Source of the DNA: Magicicada septendecula
Taxonomy: Eukaryota > Arthropoda > Insecta > Hemiptera > Cicadidae
Direction of reading: 5' to 3'
DNA: 64,000 nucleotides
NCBI GenBank assembly: GCA_034769895.1
Contig: CM068367.1
Location: 85,179,654-85,243,653 of the forward strand
Shown piece by piece: positions 47,833 through 58,395 of the stretch. The notes beneath the pieces were generated by a model. That model saw only the letters and a program-made list of their open reading frames with translations. It ran no database searches and had not been told where the DNA came from. Position 1 is the first letter of the stretch. Every line of letters starts with the position of its first letter. A program made the translations under genes and the position numbers.

Positions 47833-50800
47833 ACTTCCATGTTCCGTAAGGAAATGGAAGTATGGTGATCGTGGAAAAAATCATGTTCGAGGTAAGGGCT
47901 GATTCTGATTGTACTACCCTCAAAACATGAAGAAAAGTCATTTTCCAAAAAGTTTCTGTGTGTAGAATTTTTCTATGGCAAACAATAACTGCCGCAAATT
48001 CAAACAAAATCAAATAATTTTTTGCATATGTGCCTGAGTTGTAGAGGAGTCAAGGCCTATTGATTTTGGTGAAGATTGGTTAATGGGGAGGGGTAGTGGT
48101 AGTTTACCGCAACGTTTTACATTTTAACAAGAGTAAAGTACTTAAAAATTCATTTAAACTTTTTCAGACAATTATAATTGTTAAAAATAAAATAATTTTG
48201 TTGCCAGGCAACCAGATTGTTCGGTTAGGAGGGAGGGGTAGTTTGTCTCCATTGTTTTAACAAGAGTAAAGTACTTAATTTTAATAAATAAGTGCCCCAA
48301 AAATAAAGTCATATTAATCCACTGTAAAATGGTAAATGAGAAATTATAAATTTAGCGGGTAGTTGAAGGGGGAGGGGTGATTTTTAGAAAATTGCTGTGT
48401 TAAAATCAAGTAAAGTATGATTATTGTTACAATACAAAAAGCCACCCCAATACCAGGGAAAAACTATGAAACAACTATATTAAATGGTTAACTAATGAAA
48501 ATAAAATGACTATGACGAGACTAATGACAATGACCCAACCCAAGTGATTGACTCAATAAAATGAAATCAAATGAGAAGGTAAATGAAAAGGAAACAAACA
48601 AAATATAAATGAAATAAAATGAGAAGATATAAAAAGACACAAACAAATGATAAAGAAAAGTAAATGAGAAATAGTAAACTCAAATGATAATGAAAAAGAA
48701 TCCAATAAATAATAAATGTAAATGATAATTATTAAAATCAAATAAAGTAAAGACAACTAAAGTACACTAACCAAAGAAATAGAGATTAAATGTTATGAAT
48801 AACTCTATAATTATATGAACCTTGTTAACAGTATAACTAACAATTATGAATAAAGTAGTAAAAACCCCAGAAGTGAGAGATAGGTAGGGAGTGAACATAA
48901 TTAAGTGAGAAAAGAGAATTTAAGGTTAGGGAACACCCACTAGTAAAACTCAAATAACATAAAAAAGTGCAAAGTGCCAGTGTAACCCTGAAATAAATAT
49001 AAAACCCTACAGATCAGTATAGACACCTAAAAACCAGTGATAAACACTACAGTTTAATGGTGGAAAGTGCCAGAGAGTAAGAACATTATTGTTATCAGAA
49101 TTAAGAGTGATTGTAGATTAGAAAATTCAGGGAAAAAATCCCATAAGGAATAAAAATATTAGTGTTACCATGGTTAGGTAGAAAAAGAAAAGATATAGTA
49201 AGAAATATAAATGCAAAATAAGTAAAATATCCTATGTTCAAAGGGATAATTAGTAAGATAAAATAATTGGTGTGATAATGTTAGTCACCAAAAGAGTTAA
49301 GAATAAACAAAAAATAAACAAGATTAGCATAGTAACTGTTAAAAGATTTGTTCAATTAAGTTTATGAGAAGGAATATGGCCGAAAAAGGTATACAGACCA
49401 TAAACCTAGATTTTATGTTATGTTTTAAAAGTAATAGTAAATAATAGACAAGCCATGATTGTGTAAGGTAATGAGAACATACAATTATTATAAAACAACC
49501 CAAATCAATTCAAAAAGTAAACAAGTCATAAGTGACACTAAGCAAAATATATGTAAAGGCAAAATAATCATTAAATTGTGTAAAATAAGAAAATATAGCC
49601 AATTACTACTTAGGCCTATAAAATGCCTAACTGTGTAAATCCAAAATCAACCAATTGTAAGAAATTAACTATTGTATTAGAAAATCCAAGTCAAGTAACT
49701 AGTTAAGTAAAATTAGTGAATCATATTAAGATGTAAAAGTTAAATTAAGAACATAAAATAAGAAAGAAATGTAATTACATAATATTAACGTTATTGTCAA
49801 AACATTAATACATAAACAAACCCAGCTTTGTGGGATGTCAAAATGATCTTTGAAAGAAAATAGGAACAGTTGTGATAATATCTCATACATAGATAAGAAG
49901 ACAGAAGAATAATAGCAATCAGAAGATATTTAGTCATTTTGAATAACAATTCAAATATCATAACAATAGACTTAAATTATGAACAGCCAATGAGAGTCAG
50001 ACAGTTGCCATAACAACCGAATGTTATTTATTATTATTCCGTTAGAAACTGTTAGTTCATTATTGAAGCTCAAGACGAATAGACGCCAACCCGTAATCGA
50101 CTCAATTTTAATGTAAAACCGTATAAAGTAATCAAAATTAATAACATGAAGAAACAAGAAGTCTGATGAGGAGCTAGTCCATCCAACTGAGGCCCAAGAC
50201 CAGAGTATTAAATTCCAAATTAATAATTTAGACCAACTTATCCGAAAAAGACGCCAGGCGTAATTAAATTCAAAAATGATGGAAGATTGATGACAAAGAG
50301 GACCCAACCTATTTCGAAATGAATAACTCTTCACCATAATTCAACAGATTTGATAAGTATTGCTGAATTACCCAAATTTATAGAATAAATTCTTTTTCTT
50401 TTTAACTTTTTCTCACAACACTATTAACTCTCACTATGAACTGATAATCAAATTTCTTTCAAGGATTAATTAAAAATAAAACACTAAACTTGTATGAAAC
50501 CAGAATATAACCTGGGTAAAAATTACGAACTTTTCACACACACTTTTTAATAATTCAGGAACAAATTGTAATCAAACCTTATAGTATATAAGTACCATCA
50601 ATGTAAGGAAGTTACTTTATTGTAATCATATTAATATTTTTTCGTAACCACAAGAACCCAGAATAATTGAACGAAATTAAAATAAACTTTTGTAGACGCC
50701 ATGTCTAACTAAATCGTTCTGAATCGTTCGCCTACCTTGGGAATTAATTGTCTTATTATTGCCGGAGCAACTTTGTTTAAAATCCAGATATAATTTTGTA

Positions 50801-51604
50801 TAATATTGAATAACAACTAATTACAAGTTAATAAACTAGTACAGAGTTGTAAACACTGTTCTTTATTTCATAGTAAATTGTATTATATGATTTGTGTACA
50901 TTAGCGATGAGCGAAAGTGACGGTAAGCGCTAGGCATCGGAAACTCGACGAACTACCAGCGATATTAATCAACCCTCAAATGGTGGGAGGAATTTGAATC
51001 TACCATACTGTCTAGAACGACCGCTCAATCGTCCTATTTTTTTAATTGTTTTCAATTTAAACAATTTGGCGCCACCCGGGATTTACAATCACATATCAAA
51101 GGACAGGTAAGGTTCACACTCGCGAGTACTGGTAATTCGTGAGATCGCGACGGACATCGTCAGCATAAACGTAAAGTAACGACTACAGTGTGTGAGGCGA
51201 ACACACGAAACACACTTTTACAAAGACGACATAAGAGTCTGATCGTTACAATATTTAATTTTGAAGGATAAGATACCTTAGAAATTAAATACGATAAAAC
51301 TATTACTCTATGAAAGTGTAAATATCATTAATGGTGAGGATCGGCTGAGGAGGAGGGATGATTATCTGCGAAGTTCAGTTTCTGTATAAGAATAAAGTAT
51401 CTAATTTTTATAGATAAAGTGACTCAAAAATAACATTATATTAAACGACTATACCGAAATAACAAAAATAACTATAAATAGTGAAAATAGTTTGAGGGTG
51501 GGGGTTATTTTTTTAGAAATTATCGAACCAAATTCAAGTAAATGATTTTAAATATAAATCTTAGAACACGGAAGTCATGTATGGTTCTCCATACCGATAT
51601 TTTT
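47833..51604 (+). mobile_element. Helentron-like element copy interrupted by a long AT-rich insert
   Basis: Starts with the acttccat/atggaagtatgg motif at 47833, carries one unit of the ~160-bp family (47977-48130) and ends with the terminal hairpin motif at 51546-51604. Between about 48425 and 51250 the sequence is unrelated to other copies and contains an LTR-like insert. The flanking segments 48140-48420 and 51255-51540 share short blocks with the element family (gagggaggggta-type and taaagtac-type). The whole lies in the host-gene intron 46746-51972. Confidence 0.5.
48425..51250. mobile_element. Possible LTR or LTR-element remnant with internal tRNA-primer-like site
   Basis: Starts TGTTACAAT (48425) and ends CGTTACA (51250), so it has TG...CA ends. 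The flanking tetramers ttat and atat differ at one base. A TGGCGCC motif at 51067, right after tttaaacaat, resembles a primer-binding site following an LTR. That would make 48425 to about 51062 a long 5' LTR and the remainder a truncated leader. The interior is A-rich with no credible ORF. Solo LTR versus truncated element is unresolved. Confidence 0.35.
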
Positions 51605-51972
51605 AAATAGTGTTTGTTCTTATAAACTTACTAATACAGTATAATTCCTGTCAATGTATTTTTGTACCCAAACAAACTTAAGAGTGCAAATAAAATGAGA
51701 TGTAGGATAAGAGAGTTGTTTAAATAACAGTGTTTCATAGGGATTGTTATGTATGTCAGAGTGATATCGTCATTGGTTAGTTTTTTCAGTAGTATGTTGC
51801 ATGAACCATAATAACAAATTTTTGCAGGTGATTATTTACTGAGAAGTGAAATGTTATTGCAACCATATATTTTTGCCTCTACCCCTTTATCTTTAGTATC
51901 TAAAGTGTCATATTTTTAAATTACATATTTTAAGTAGACATCTGTATTAACATAGAAATTTTCTCTCAACAG

Positions 51973-52156
51973 ATACCATTTAGATTCTGACCATTCTAGT
52001 CAACATGAAGAACGGCCTGAAGATCTTGCCAGACGTATTCTTGCACTGCCGGCATCAAATCGTCATTCCTTACTTGTTCAGCATAGTGGCAGCAGTAATG
52101 CGTATTGTCAGAGTTCCCTGGAGGACACTTCGGATTCACTCAACGCTGATTTAGAG
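51973..52156 (+). CDS. ANKIB1: ANKIB1-like gene, exon F
   Basis: Internal exon of 184 bp after the acceptor ttttctctcaacag, with donor gtaaaa. One base completes Arg, 61 codons follow and the exon ends in phase 0. The peptide is His/Ser/Glu-rich at first (HLDSDHSSQHEERPEDL), continues RRILALPASNRHSLLVQ and ends Ser/Asp-rich. The following intron (52157-54706) holds a LINE tail, a hammerhead-like repeat and a possible extra exon. The phase-0 end matches the phase-0 start of the terminal exon at 54707. Confidence 0.68.
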
Positions 52157-53499
52157 GTAAAACTTTCTTGTTTTTATGGCACAGTGTGTGTGTACATAGG
52201 TACATAACCACTTAGTAGTAAGTGTAGGAATATACTGTCAGCAGTTATTAGATACCCCATACTTGAAATCAAGAAGATGTTTCAAACATTTTCCATTGGA
52301 TAGTAGGGCACTCCACTGTATCTAATGAAGTCTTGTACGTAATAAAATATGTGGAACTAGGTTCGTCAAGGTAAAGTCTTGTTACCTTGTAGGATTTTTA
52401 CAAGGTTAGAAAGCACTGCTGCTTAATCTCTAGCAAAAATTATGACCATCCCTCCTAGGAAGTCCTACATATCACAGGTGCTCACTTGTCCTCATGATAC
52501 TGTGTGAACAGCAGAGCTCCCCCAGTATATAAACAACAAGAAGAAGGGACATGTTTATAAGCCAGTTGACTGTCGAAGATGATGTTCCATAAATTTTAAT
52601 AATCCAAAAATATAAGGAATAGTTGATATTCTGGCTGTAATTGTACAACGGTTATTAGCAATGCTGGTATAAACATTATTTCAATGAAATAAATAAAATA
52701 ACATTTTTCATTGCAGACAAGACACCTTACTTTTCAATGTTCTTGGTTGTAATACACAGGCTTCATTATGTTCCCAGTGAACCACAAGCCACCCATGTAT
52801 TGCTTTGTTCATTTCTTAGTTCACTAGTGTTTTGAGACCTATCTTGAACACATTTGATTGAAGCTACGTTTTTTGTGGACAGTTTCATAAGCAAAATCAT
52901 GACCAGTTCGTCACTTATACCATATGTCTGTCTAACGGAACCAAGTCATTGCGTGTGTTTTTTTTATTTTCACTTATGACCCTGAATGTAGGGCCAGCTC
53001 CCTTGTACATGATAGATTAAAATTTTGAATTTTCCAGTCCAGTTGTAAGTGCTCTGTTGTGCAAAAAAATTGTTACTGAATTGCACTGGATTTCAACTAC
53101 AAAAAAATACATCCCTGATTACTCCCCTTCTTCAGTCACAAATGGAAAAAGAGTGGCTGTGGTTGAAAAAACAACAGCAAAATTGCTGGAACAACTGCCA
53201 TAGCAACCAGAAAACTGCCAGCCATATTAGTGGGCCTCTGTTCAAACTAGCGGGGCTCACAGAAATGACAGTTTGTGAGAGAAATCAAATACAACTATAT
53301 TATGGATAATTATTGACTTGCCCTTATACAGTCAGTTACCTAATTCCATAAACACTCATTGGGTGAGGTGGCACGGGACAAAAAGTAGCATTTAGTATCC
53401 ATTGGCGGGGCTCACCCAACACATATTTGCAAATGAATTTACGTTGAGTGGCAGGTATATACTGACCTCTACAAACTGAAGATGACTATTGGAGGATTC

Positions 53500-53790
53500 G
53501 AATGAACCAACTGATTCAGGGTGCCGACATAGTTCGGTTTATTAATAGTAGGAGGCTTGAGTGGCTGGGCCACGTAAGGCAAATGTATGACAGAAGAATG
53601 GCTAAGAGAATTGGAAACCGGTAGGAAAAATAATTAGAGGCAGACCCAGAAAGAGATGGTTGGATGACATGAAGGATGATTTGAGATAAATAAACATGAG
53701 AGGATGGAGACGGATGTGCAGTGAGAGGGGGAATGGAAGAAACTCATTGAGCATGCTAAAACTCACGCTGGGTTTAACACCAGAAAAAGG
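53500..53790 (+). pseudogene. LINE reverse-transcriptase C-terminal remnant
   Basis: Plus-strand frames give RRLEWLGHVRQM, MAKRIGN, then (after a frameshift) IIRGRPRKRWLDDMKDDL and MRGWRRMCSERG. These are the typical end of insect LINE RT proteins (LGHVxRM, GRPRxRWxDD, WRRxxxE). It is broken by stops and frame changes. It lies in the last host intron. Confidence 0.65.
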
Positions 53791-54052
53791 AAAGGAAAAG
53801 GCAGATATATACAAACATTCTGTTGAATCCTGCACTATTTGTGACAAAGTAAAAATACGTCGGCTGATGTCCATTTATTACAAGCGTCTTAAAAATTTAG
53901 CTGTGCTAACCTCAAAAGTGACATTGTTTGTGTTGTCTGTTTTGTTACGAATTACATGTTTATTCTTAATAGTGTATGATTTAAATAAAATTCTGGTAAC
54001 TGAACATCAGTACTCGAATTGTTAGAAGATTCAGACTGTGTGTTATTTGTAG

Positions 54053-54094
54053 ATGATGGATAGTCAGGAAGATTTAGTAGTAGAAAATACTTTA
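54053..54094 (+). CDS. Possible alternative small exon of the ANKIB1-like gene
   Basis: After a fair acceptor (tgtgttatttgtag) there is an open frame continuing in phase 0 from exon F, beginning MMDSQEDLVVENTL. A phase-0 donor (gtgaag) at 54095 would join it to the terminal exon without a frame change. The open frame continues past that donor as an Asn/Ser-rich stretch (SSIINSNNGNNKLVNRP) to about 54175, where a dispersed repeat begins. The real exon may therefore be longer or decayed. The donor is weak and only phase and composition support it. Confidence 0.33.
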
Positions 54095-54171
54095 GTGAAG
54101 GCACAAAGTAGCATTATTAATAGTAATAATGGTAATAATAAATTAGTTAATAGACCTAAATCTATTGCGAA

Positions 54172-54330
54172 GGCTGCCATGGTCGGAGTCAACATTATTA
54201 AAATTAAAAACTACCGGGCTGTTGGGCCATAGTCGATTGCTGACAACTTGGGTTATTTTATAAAAGTTTCGGCCACCCAACATTTCAGTGGGTTGCCAAA
54301 ACATTTAGAAAATGAACCACGTAAGCAATC
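54172..54330. repeat. Dispersed repeat with hammerhead-like core (copy at 54.2 kb)
   Basis: Shares the blocks ggagtcaacatta, gggctgttgggcca, tcgattgc and cggccaccca with the 11.7-kb copy. On the minus strand it reads CTGAAAT, a short stretch, GGCC, then GAAA (54267-54270 as tttc on +). It lies directly after the possible small exon of the host gene, in the last intron. Confidence 0.45.
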
Positions 54331-54706
54331 AACCAAGACTTAACATCCTCTAAAGTTGAAGTTTTATCTGATAACTTTTTAAACAATACCATACAATGAT
54401 TAACAATACATTTTTACAATAAAGTAATTGTAAAATTATTTTTCATTTATAGATAAGCAATAGTCAGTATTCAATAAGATAGATGTAAAACTGTCACACG
54501 TAACACATTACAACATAACACATAACACACTTCGTTAGCTCATGTTGTAGGGAAAATTAGAAGGATCTGTAAGAGTTATATACAAAGCCAAATTTATTGT
54601 AAACTATGCACACAACAAACCATATTTAATGCTTTCTAGTGTAGATCTTACCAATAATTGACATTTGTAAAATATTGATTTAATGTAAATGTGCTTGGTG
54701 TTCCAG

Positions 54707-55864
54707 GTCTGTGGAATACTAGGCACTACCACTGAAGAGGATTCAGATCACATTGCTACATTGCCATGCAATTTAGCAACTATAGGGAAGAAACATGCAC
54801 TCGACTTAAGTGACATTGAATGTTTGCAACATGATAAGACATCGATTAGTAGGGAATCATCTGATCAAAGTTGTGATACCGACTGTTTAGATATAAATCC
54901 ATCGGACAAAAACAATTTAGATTTTTTGCCAGACCCCATAATTAATACTGTTCCATTAGATATTTTACTTAATGGCAGTAAAACTAGCAGTCCAAGTTGT
55001 AAACCATTGCTTGAAAGTAAAAAAAGTAGTAATATAGACAAAAAGGATATTTTGAAAGTTCTGGATGATAAAAATGAAAAATTAATATCGCGAAACAGCA
55101 GTTCTGTTAAAGAATCTCACCGCAAAGCTTTTAGAGCCAGTAGTGGTAAAACACCTTCATCAAATTTGAGAATTAGAATCTGTAACAAATCACCTCCACA
55201 GAAAAACAGTAACGATGAGAAAAATGAAAAGCGACCATTAGAAACGGATAGTTCAAACGAATACGAATCAGAAACTGGTATACCGAAATCGCCCACTTTA
55301 TTTATATCTGGTGTCTCTATAAGCAGAACTCCTGAACCAAAATCGCCTGCACTGACAGGTCGTCAATCCAGATCATCAAGTTTGACGGTTCCTTTACCGC
55401 CGCCACCTACATCGCCATTGTTGCCATCATCATTGTCTTCATCTATAGCACATTTGCAAAGTTCATCTAACTCGTTAAGCGCTTTAAGTTTATCTTTAAG
55501 ACGTCGTTCACATGAACCCATACATAGAAATAACGATACGAATCATTCGAGTAACACGTCACCAAATTTACAAAGACACAGTGACAATTTAAAATCAAAA
55601 TCGGCCAGCGAACCGGAACGTGAAAGAGAAATGTTTCGATTTCCAAAGTCATCAACTGATGGCGCCTTAAGTTCTGTTTTACACATACAAGAAAGTAATT
55701 TAAGCTCTGATGATTTTCACGAAGCATTATTTTTGTTAGAAAGATCGCCTAAAGGTAACCAAGGCTCTAAGCGAAGAAAAAAGAGTAAAAAGGAAAGACA
55801 GAAAGATAAAGAAAATTCAACTGCAGCTGGTATAGTAGTACCAGAAGCAAGTTCGGCACTTTAA
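54707..55864 (+). CDS. ANKIB1: ANKIB1-like gene, terminal coding exon (385 codons plus stop)
   Basis: Last coding exon, starting in phase 0 after the acceptor gtgcttggtgttccag and ending at the TAA at 55862-55864. It encodes 385 residues and is the longest clear host coding segment here. The sequence is low-complexity and Ser-rich. An acidic N-terminal part is followed by Lys/Ser-rich linkers, then Ser-Pro and Thr-Pro sites (IPKSPT, SRTPEPKSP), and a proline run (PLPPPPTSPL) that could bind SH3 or WW domains. A basic nuclear-localisation-like stretch (GSKRRKKSKKERQKDKEN) lies near the C terminus. No enzymatic domain is visible. It fits the disordered tail of an ANKIB1-type ligase. The open frame extends 18 bases upstream of 54707 to 54689, but the acceptor and phase place the exon start at 54707. 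Confidence 0.75.
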   Translation, partial: VCGILGTTTEEDSDHIATLPCNLATIGKKHALDLSDIECLQHDKTSISRESSDQSCDTDCLDINPSDKNNLDFLPDPIINTVPLDILLNGSKTSSPSCKPLLESKKSSNIDKKDILKVLDDKNEKLISRNSSSVKESHRKAFRASSGKTPSSNLRIRICNKSPPQKNSNDEKNEKRPLETDSSNEYESETGIPKSPTLFISGVSISRTPEPKSPALTGRQSRSSSLTVPLPPPPTSPLLPSSLSSSIAHLQSSSNSLSALSLSLRRRSHEPIHRNNDTNHSSNTSPNLQRHSDNLKSKSASEPEREREMFRFPKSSTDGALSSVLHIQESNLSSDDFHEALFLLERSPKGNQGSKRRKKSKKERQKDKENSTAAGIVVPEASSAL

Positions 55865-56393
55865 ATTTTTCATACGCCTCTAAAATTACCAGAGTTGATT
55901 TTTTTTCAAATACTATTAATGTACGTAAGAAATTTTGTTTCAAGAGATTAAAAAGGTGTTAATAAAATGTTCAGTAAATCAAATTTCTAAACATTAATTC
56001 AAAAATGTTGCTTTGTAAAAACAGCATTACACTTTTGAACTCATTATCACTTCATGTGTCATTCTGTTGTGTTTTCGAATAGTTTGGACTTTGTTCCTTA
56101 TTACTTCTATTTTTAGTTACTGTTATTTTAAATACATTGTGTTAATAATCATCGCAATGGGATTTTTGTAGTTTTCTTTGTGTTGCCCAACATTGTTTAT
56201 CTAAATGTAGGTTTATATTCAGTATTATATAAACAGTTGTTACAAAATTTTCTATGATCTACATTAAATGGACACATATAATTATTTGATAATTACTTTA
56301 TTATGTGTATATAGTGTTTCTGTATTGTGTAGAAAGTAAAATTAAATAGCTTTCTAATTTTGTAACTAGTATGTTCCAAGTACAAATCTGTAA
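55865..56393 (+). other. 3' flank / likely 3' UTR of the ANKIB1-like gene
   Basis: AT-rich sequence after the stop codon. A canonical aataaa occurs at about 55961, roughly 100 bases after the stop, and could direct cleavage and polyadenylation. More aataaa-type hexamers occur further on (for example near 58769), so longer UTRs are possible. No coding signal is visible. Confidence 0.4.
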
Positions 56394-56737
56394 GAATGGA
56401 AAAATATGGGGGGGGATAAATAAATGAGTTACAACCATATATCCAACCACCTGGTATAGAATGGAAAAATATGGGGGGGATAAATAAATGAGTTACGACC
56501 ATATATCCAAACCACCTGGTATAGAATGGTAAAATATGGGGGGGGATAAATAAATGAGTTACGACCATATATCCAAACCACCTGGTATAGAATGGAAAAA
56601 TATGGGGTGGGGATAAACAAATGAGTTACGACCATATATCCAAACCACCTGGTATAGAATGAAAAAATATGGAGGGGGATAAATAAATGAGTTACGACCA
56701 TATATCCAAACCACATGGTATAGAATGGAAAAATATC
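56394..56737. repeat. Minisatellite, five units of 65-67 bp plus a partial unit
   Basis: Units start at 56394, 56459, 56524, 56590, 56657 and a partial at 56723, each beginning gaatggaaaaatatgggg. Units differ mainly in the length of a G-run (5-8) and a few substitutions (acaacc/acgacc). They carry gataaataaatgagtta and catatatccaa blocks. It lies about 530 bases after the host stop codon and may be inside its 3' UTR. The antisense periodic ORFs are by-products. Confidence 0.95.
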
Positions 56738-57761
56738 TTTTGTTTCCATTTTATAGCCATCAGTTAGAATTCAAGTGTAGTTACCATTATGTTCAATCCT
56801 GTTTGTAAACTGTACTTATATTATTTTACTATAACATGTTTTCAGAAGTAACATGATTCATAATTTTTACTTTTCAAAAAAGAAAAACATGTGTTCTAGT
56901 CATACGTACAAGTATTTGATTAAGATAATTATTTTAAGCATCATTCCAAGTTATTTCAAATAGAATCGTGTGCTTTTTATGATTTAAGAAATATTACAGC
57001 ATCATATTCAGTGTGTCAAGAAATTCCAATCTAGTCTTTGTTTCAACCATTCTGTTTGAATTTTCATTCAAATTGTGTGTAACCTAATGCATTTACCATT
57101 TTGTATTTTATTATTTTTATTTTTTAGTTTTGATTTATTTTATTATCAAGTAAGAATTTCATGTTTGTTTATCTAACAACTGTTGTTAGACTTTTTATTA
57201 AATATCTGCTGGTATTGTCAGAAGTGTGTATTTCGTTTAATGATACTTGGGATGTAGCATAGGTTTTTGAAGTTACTCTTTCTTTATGTAGGTGTTTCAA
57301 ACACTTACTCATGAGACTCGTGACTTTGATAAGGTATTAGTTTTATAAGATAAGAAAAGCAACACATGATACACAAAAACATGGACTCTCGGCCAGTTTG
57401 GAGTTTTGATCAAAGCTCTGCAATCAGTATGCGTACTGTAGATTTTGTGCACAACTGATACTGTGTAATCGGGGGGGGGGGGAGAAAGGAGACTAAAACC
57501 TGCTGCCCTAATCACCTTTTGATTTGCCATCAGGGAAAATTGTATTTTTTCCTGATACTTTTCTGATACAATCGTTAATACATGCTACATCACACAATAC
57601 ACTATGTGGTATATTGGTACCATCAAAAGCACTATAGCTTGACCTGCTAAAGTACACTCCATCAAAGATTTCTGCCATAACAGCCACCTTCCAACCATGT
57701 GTTCCCACTATATATGTGCTCAAACAAGGAGGGCAGCTGAAAAATTAGCAGACCCTTTGCC

Positions 57762-57787
57762 AACACACACACACACACACACACACA
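57762..57787. repeat. (AC)n microsatellite
   Basis: AC dinucleotide run of about 26 bases. A G-run of about 12 lies nearby at 57471-57482. Confidence 0.85.
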
Positions 57788-58125
57788 GAGGCATAGGCCG
57801 CCAGACAATAGCTTGGATCTGGCACAAAGGGGGTGAGATGGGAAGAGCTACGTGTATGTGTTTGTGTTAATGAGCCTGCACTGGTAGTCCAGTTGTCTTC
57901 GTTAATTGGCCAAACTATAATATCTCAATCCACAGCATTCTGCTGTCTCCGTGCTAGTCGTTCACTTATCCCATCTGAATTCTGCTGACACACTTTGCAG
58001 TTTTAAGTAGGCTCACCTTAATCTCTGTTTAACTCTGGTAATGTCCTTCAATAAAATATAAAGTTCTTCAAGTTCTGAACATCCAAATACCTATCACCTC
58101 TGTTGCTTTACGTATTCTCAGCACT

Positions 58126-58395
58126 TTACTCTAAAATGTGTGTGTCTAGTGCAACTTCACTTTCTTGCTCAGGATCGAGGTTTCGAAAGAATACAAATGC
58201 AGCGGACATATGTATTAGTTTCTCCATACACATGTCACAAGCACGATATACAAGCTTTTCTTCTCCATATATACTGTAACTACTGAGTAATAATTTCCTA
58301 CAAGTAAACCACTTTCTTTTACAAACAGAGGTTTTTTCAACAGTGGGCTTTTCTTGTAAATTGGCATAACAAAAAGACCTATGTATCCAGTCCAA
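58126..58395 (-). pseudogene. Possible ZAD-like zinc-binding fragment
   Basis: Antisense open frame of 89 codons without an ATG start. It contains VCKRKWFTCRKLL, SSYSIYGEEKL, then ACDMCMEKLIHMSAAFVFFRN. The pair of cysteines, the acidic SIYGEE segment and CxxC followed by EKL...AAF...FR resemble the insect zinc-finger-associated domain (ZAD). If correct, it is an isolated exon or pseudo-exon, since no C2H2 fingers follow. It is weakly supported. A non-coding chance ORF is possible. Confidence 0.25.

Noticed and set aside
53049-53309. 86-codon plus-strand ORF in the last intron
   Set aside because: No splice phase match to the host exons and no recognisable domain. Adjacent to a LINE remnant.
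56293-56749. Antisense ORFs with periodic peptide repeats
   Set aside because: They follow the 65-bp minisatellite in the wrong strand and have no other coding sign.
57508-57723. 71-codon minus-strand ORF ending FPDGKSKGD
   Set aside because: Coding-like at first sight, but no family, no splice context and no copy in the window, so not reported as a gene.
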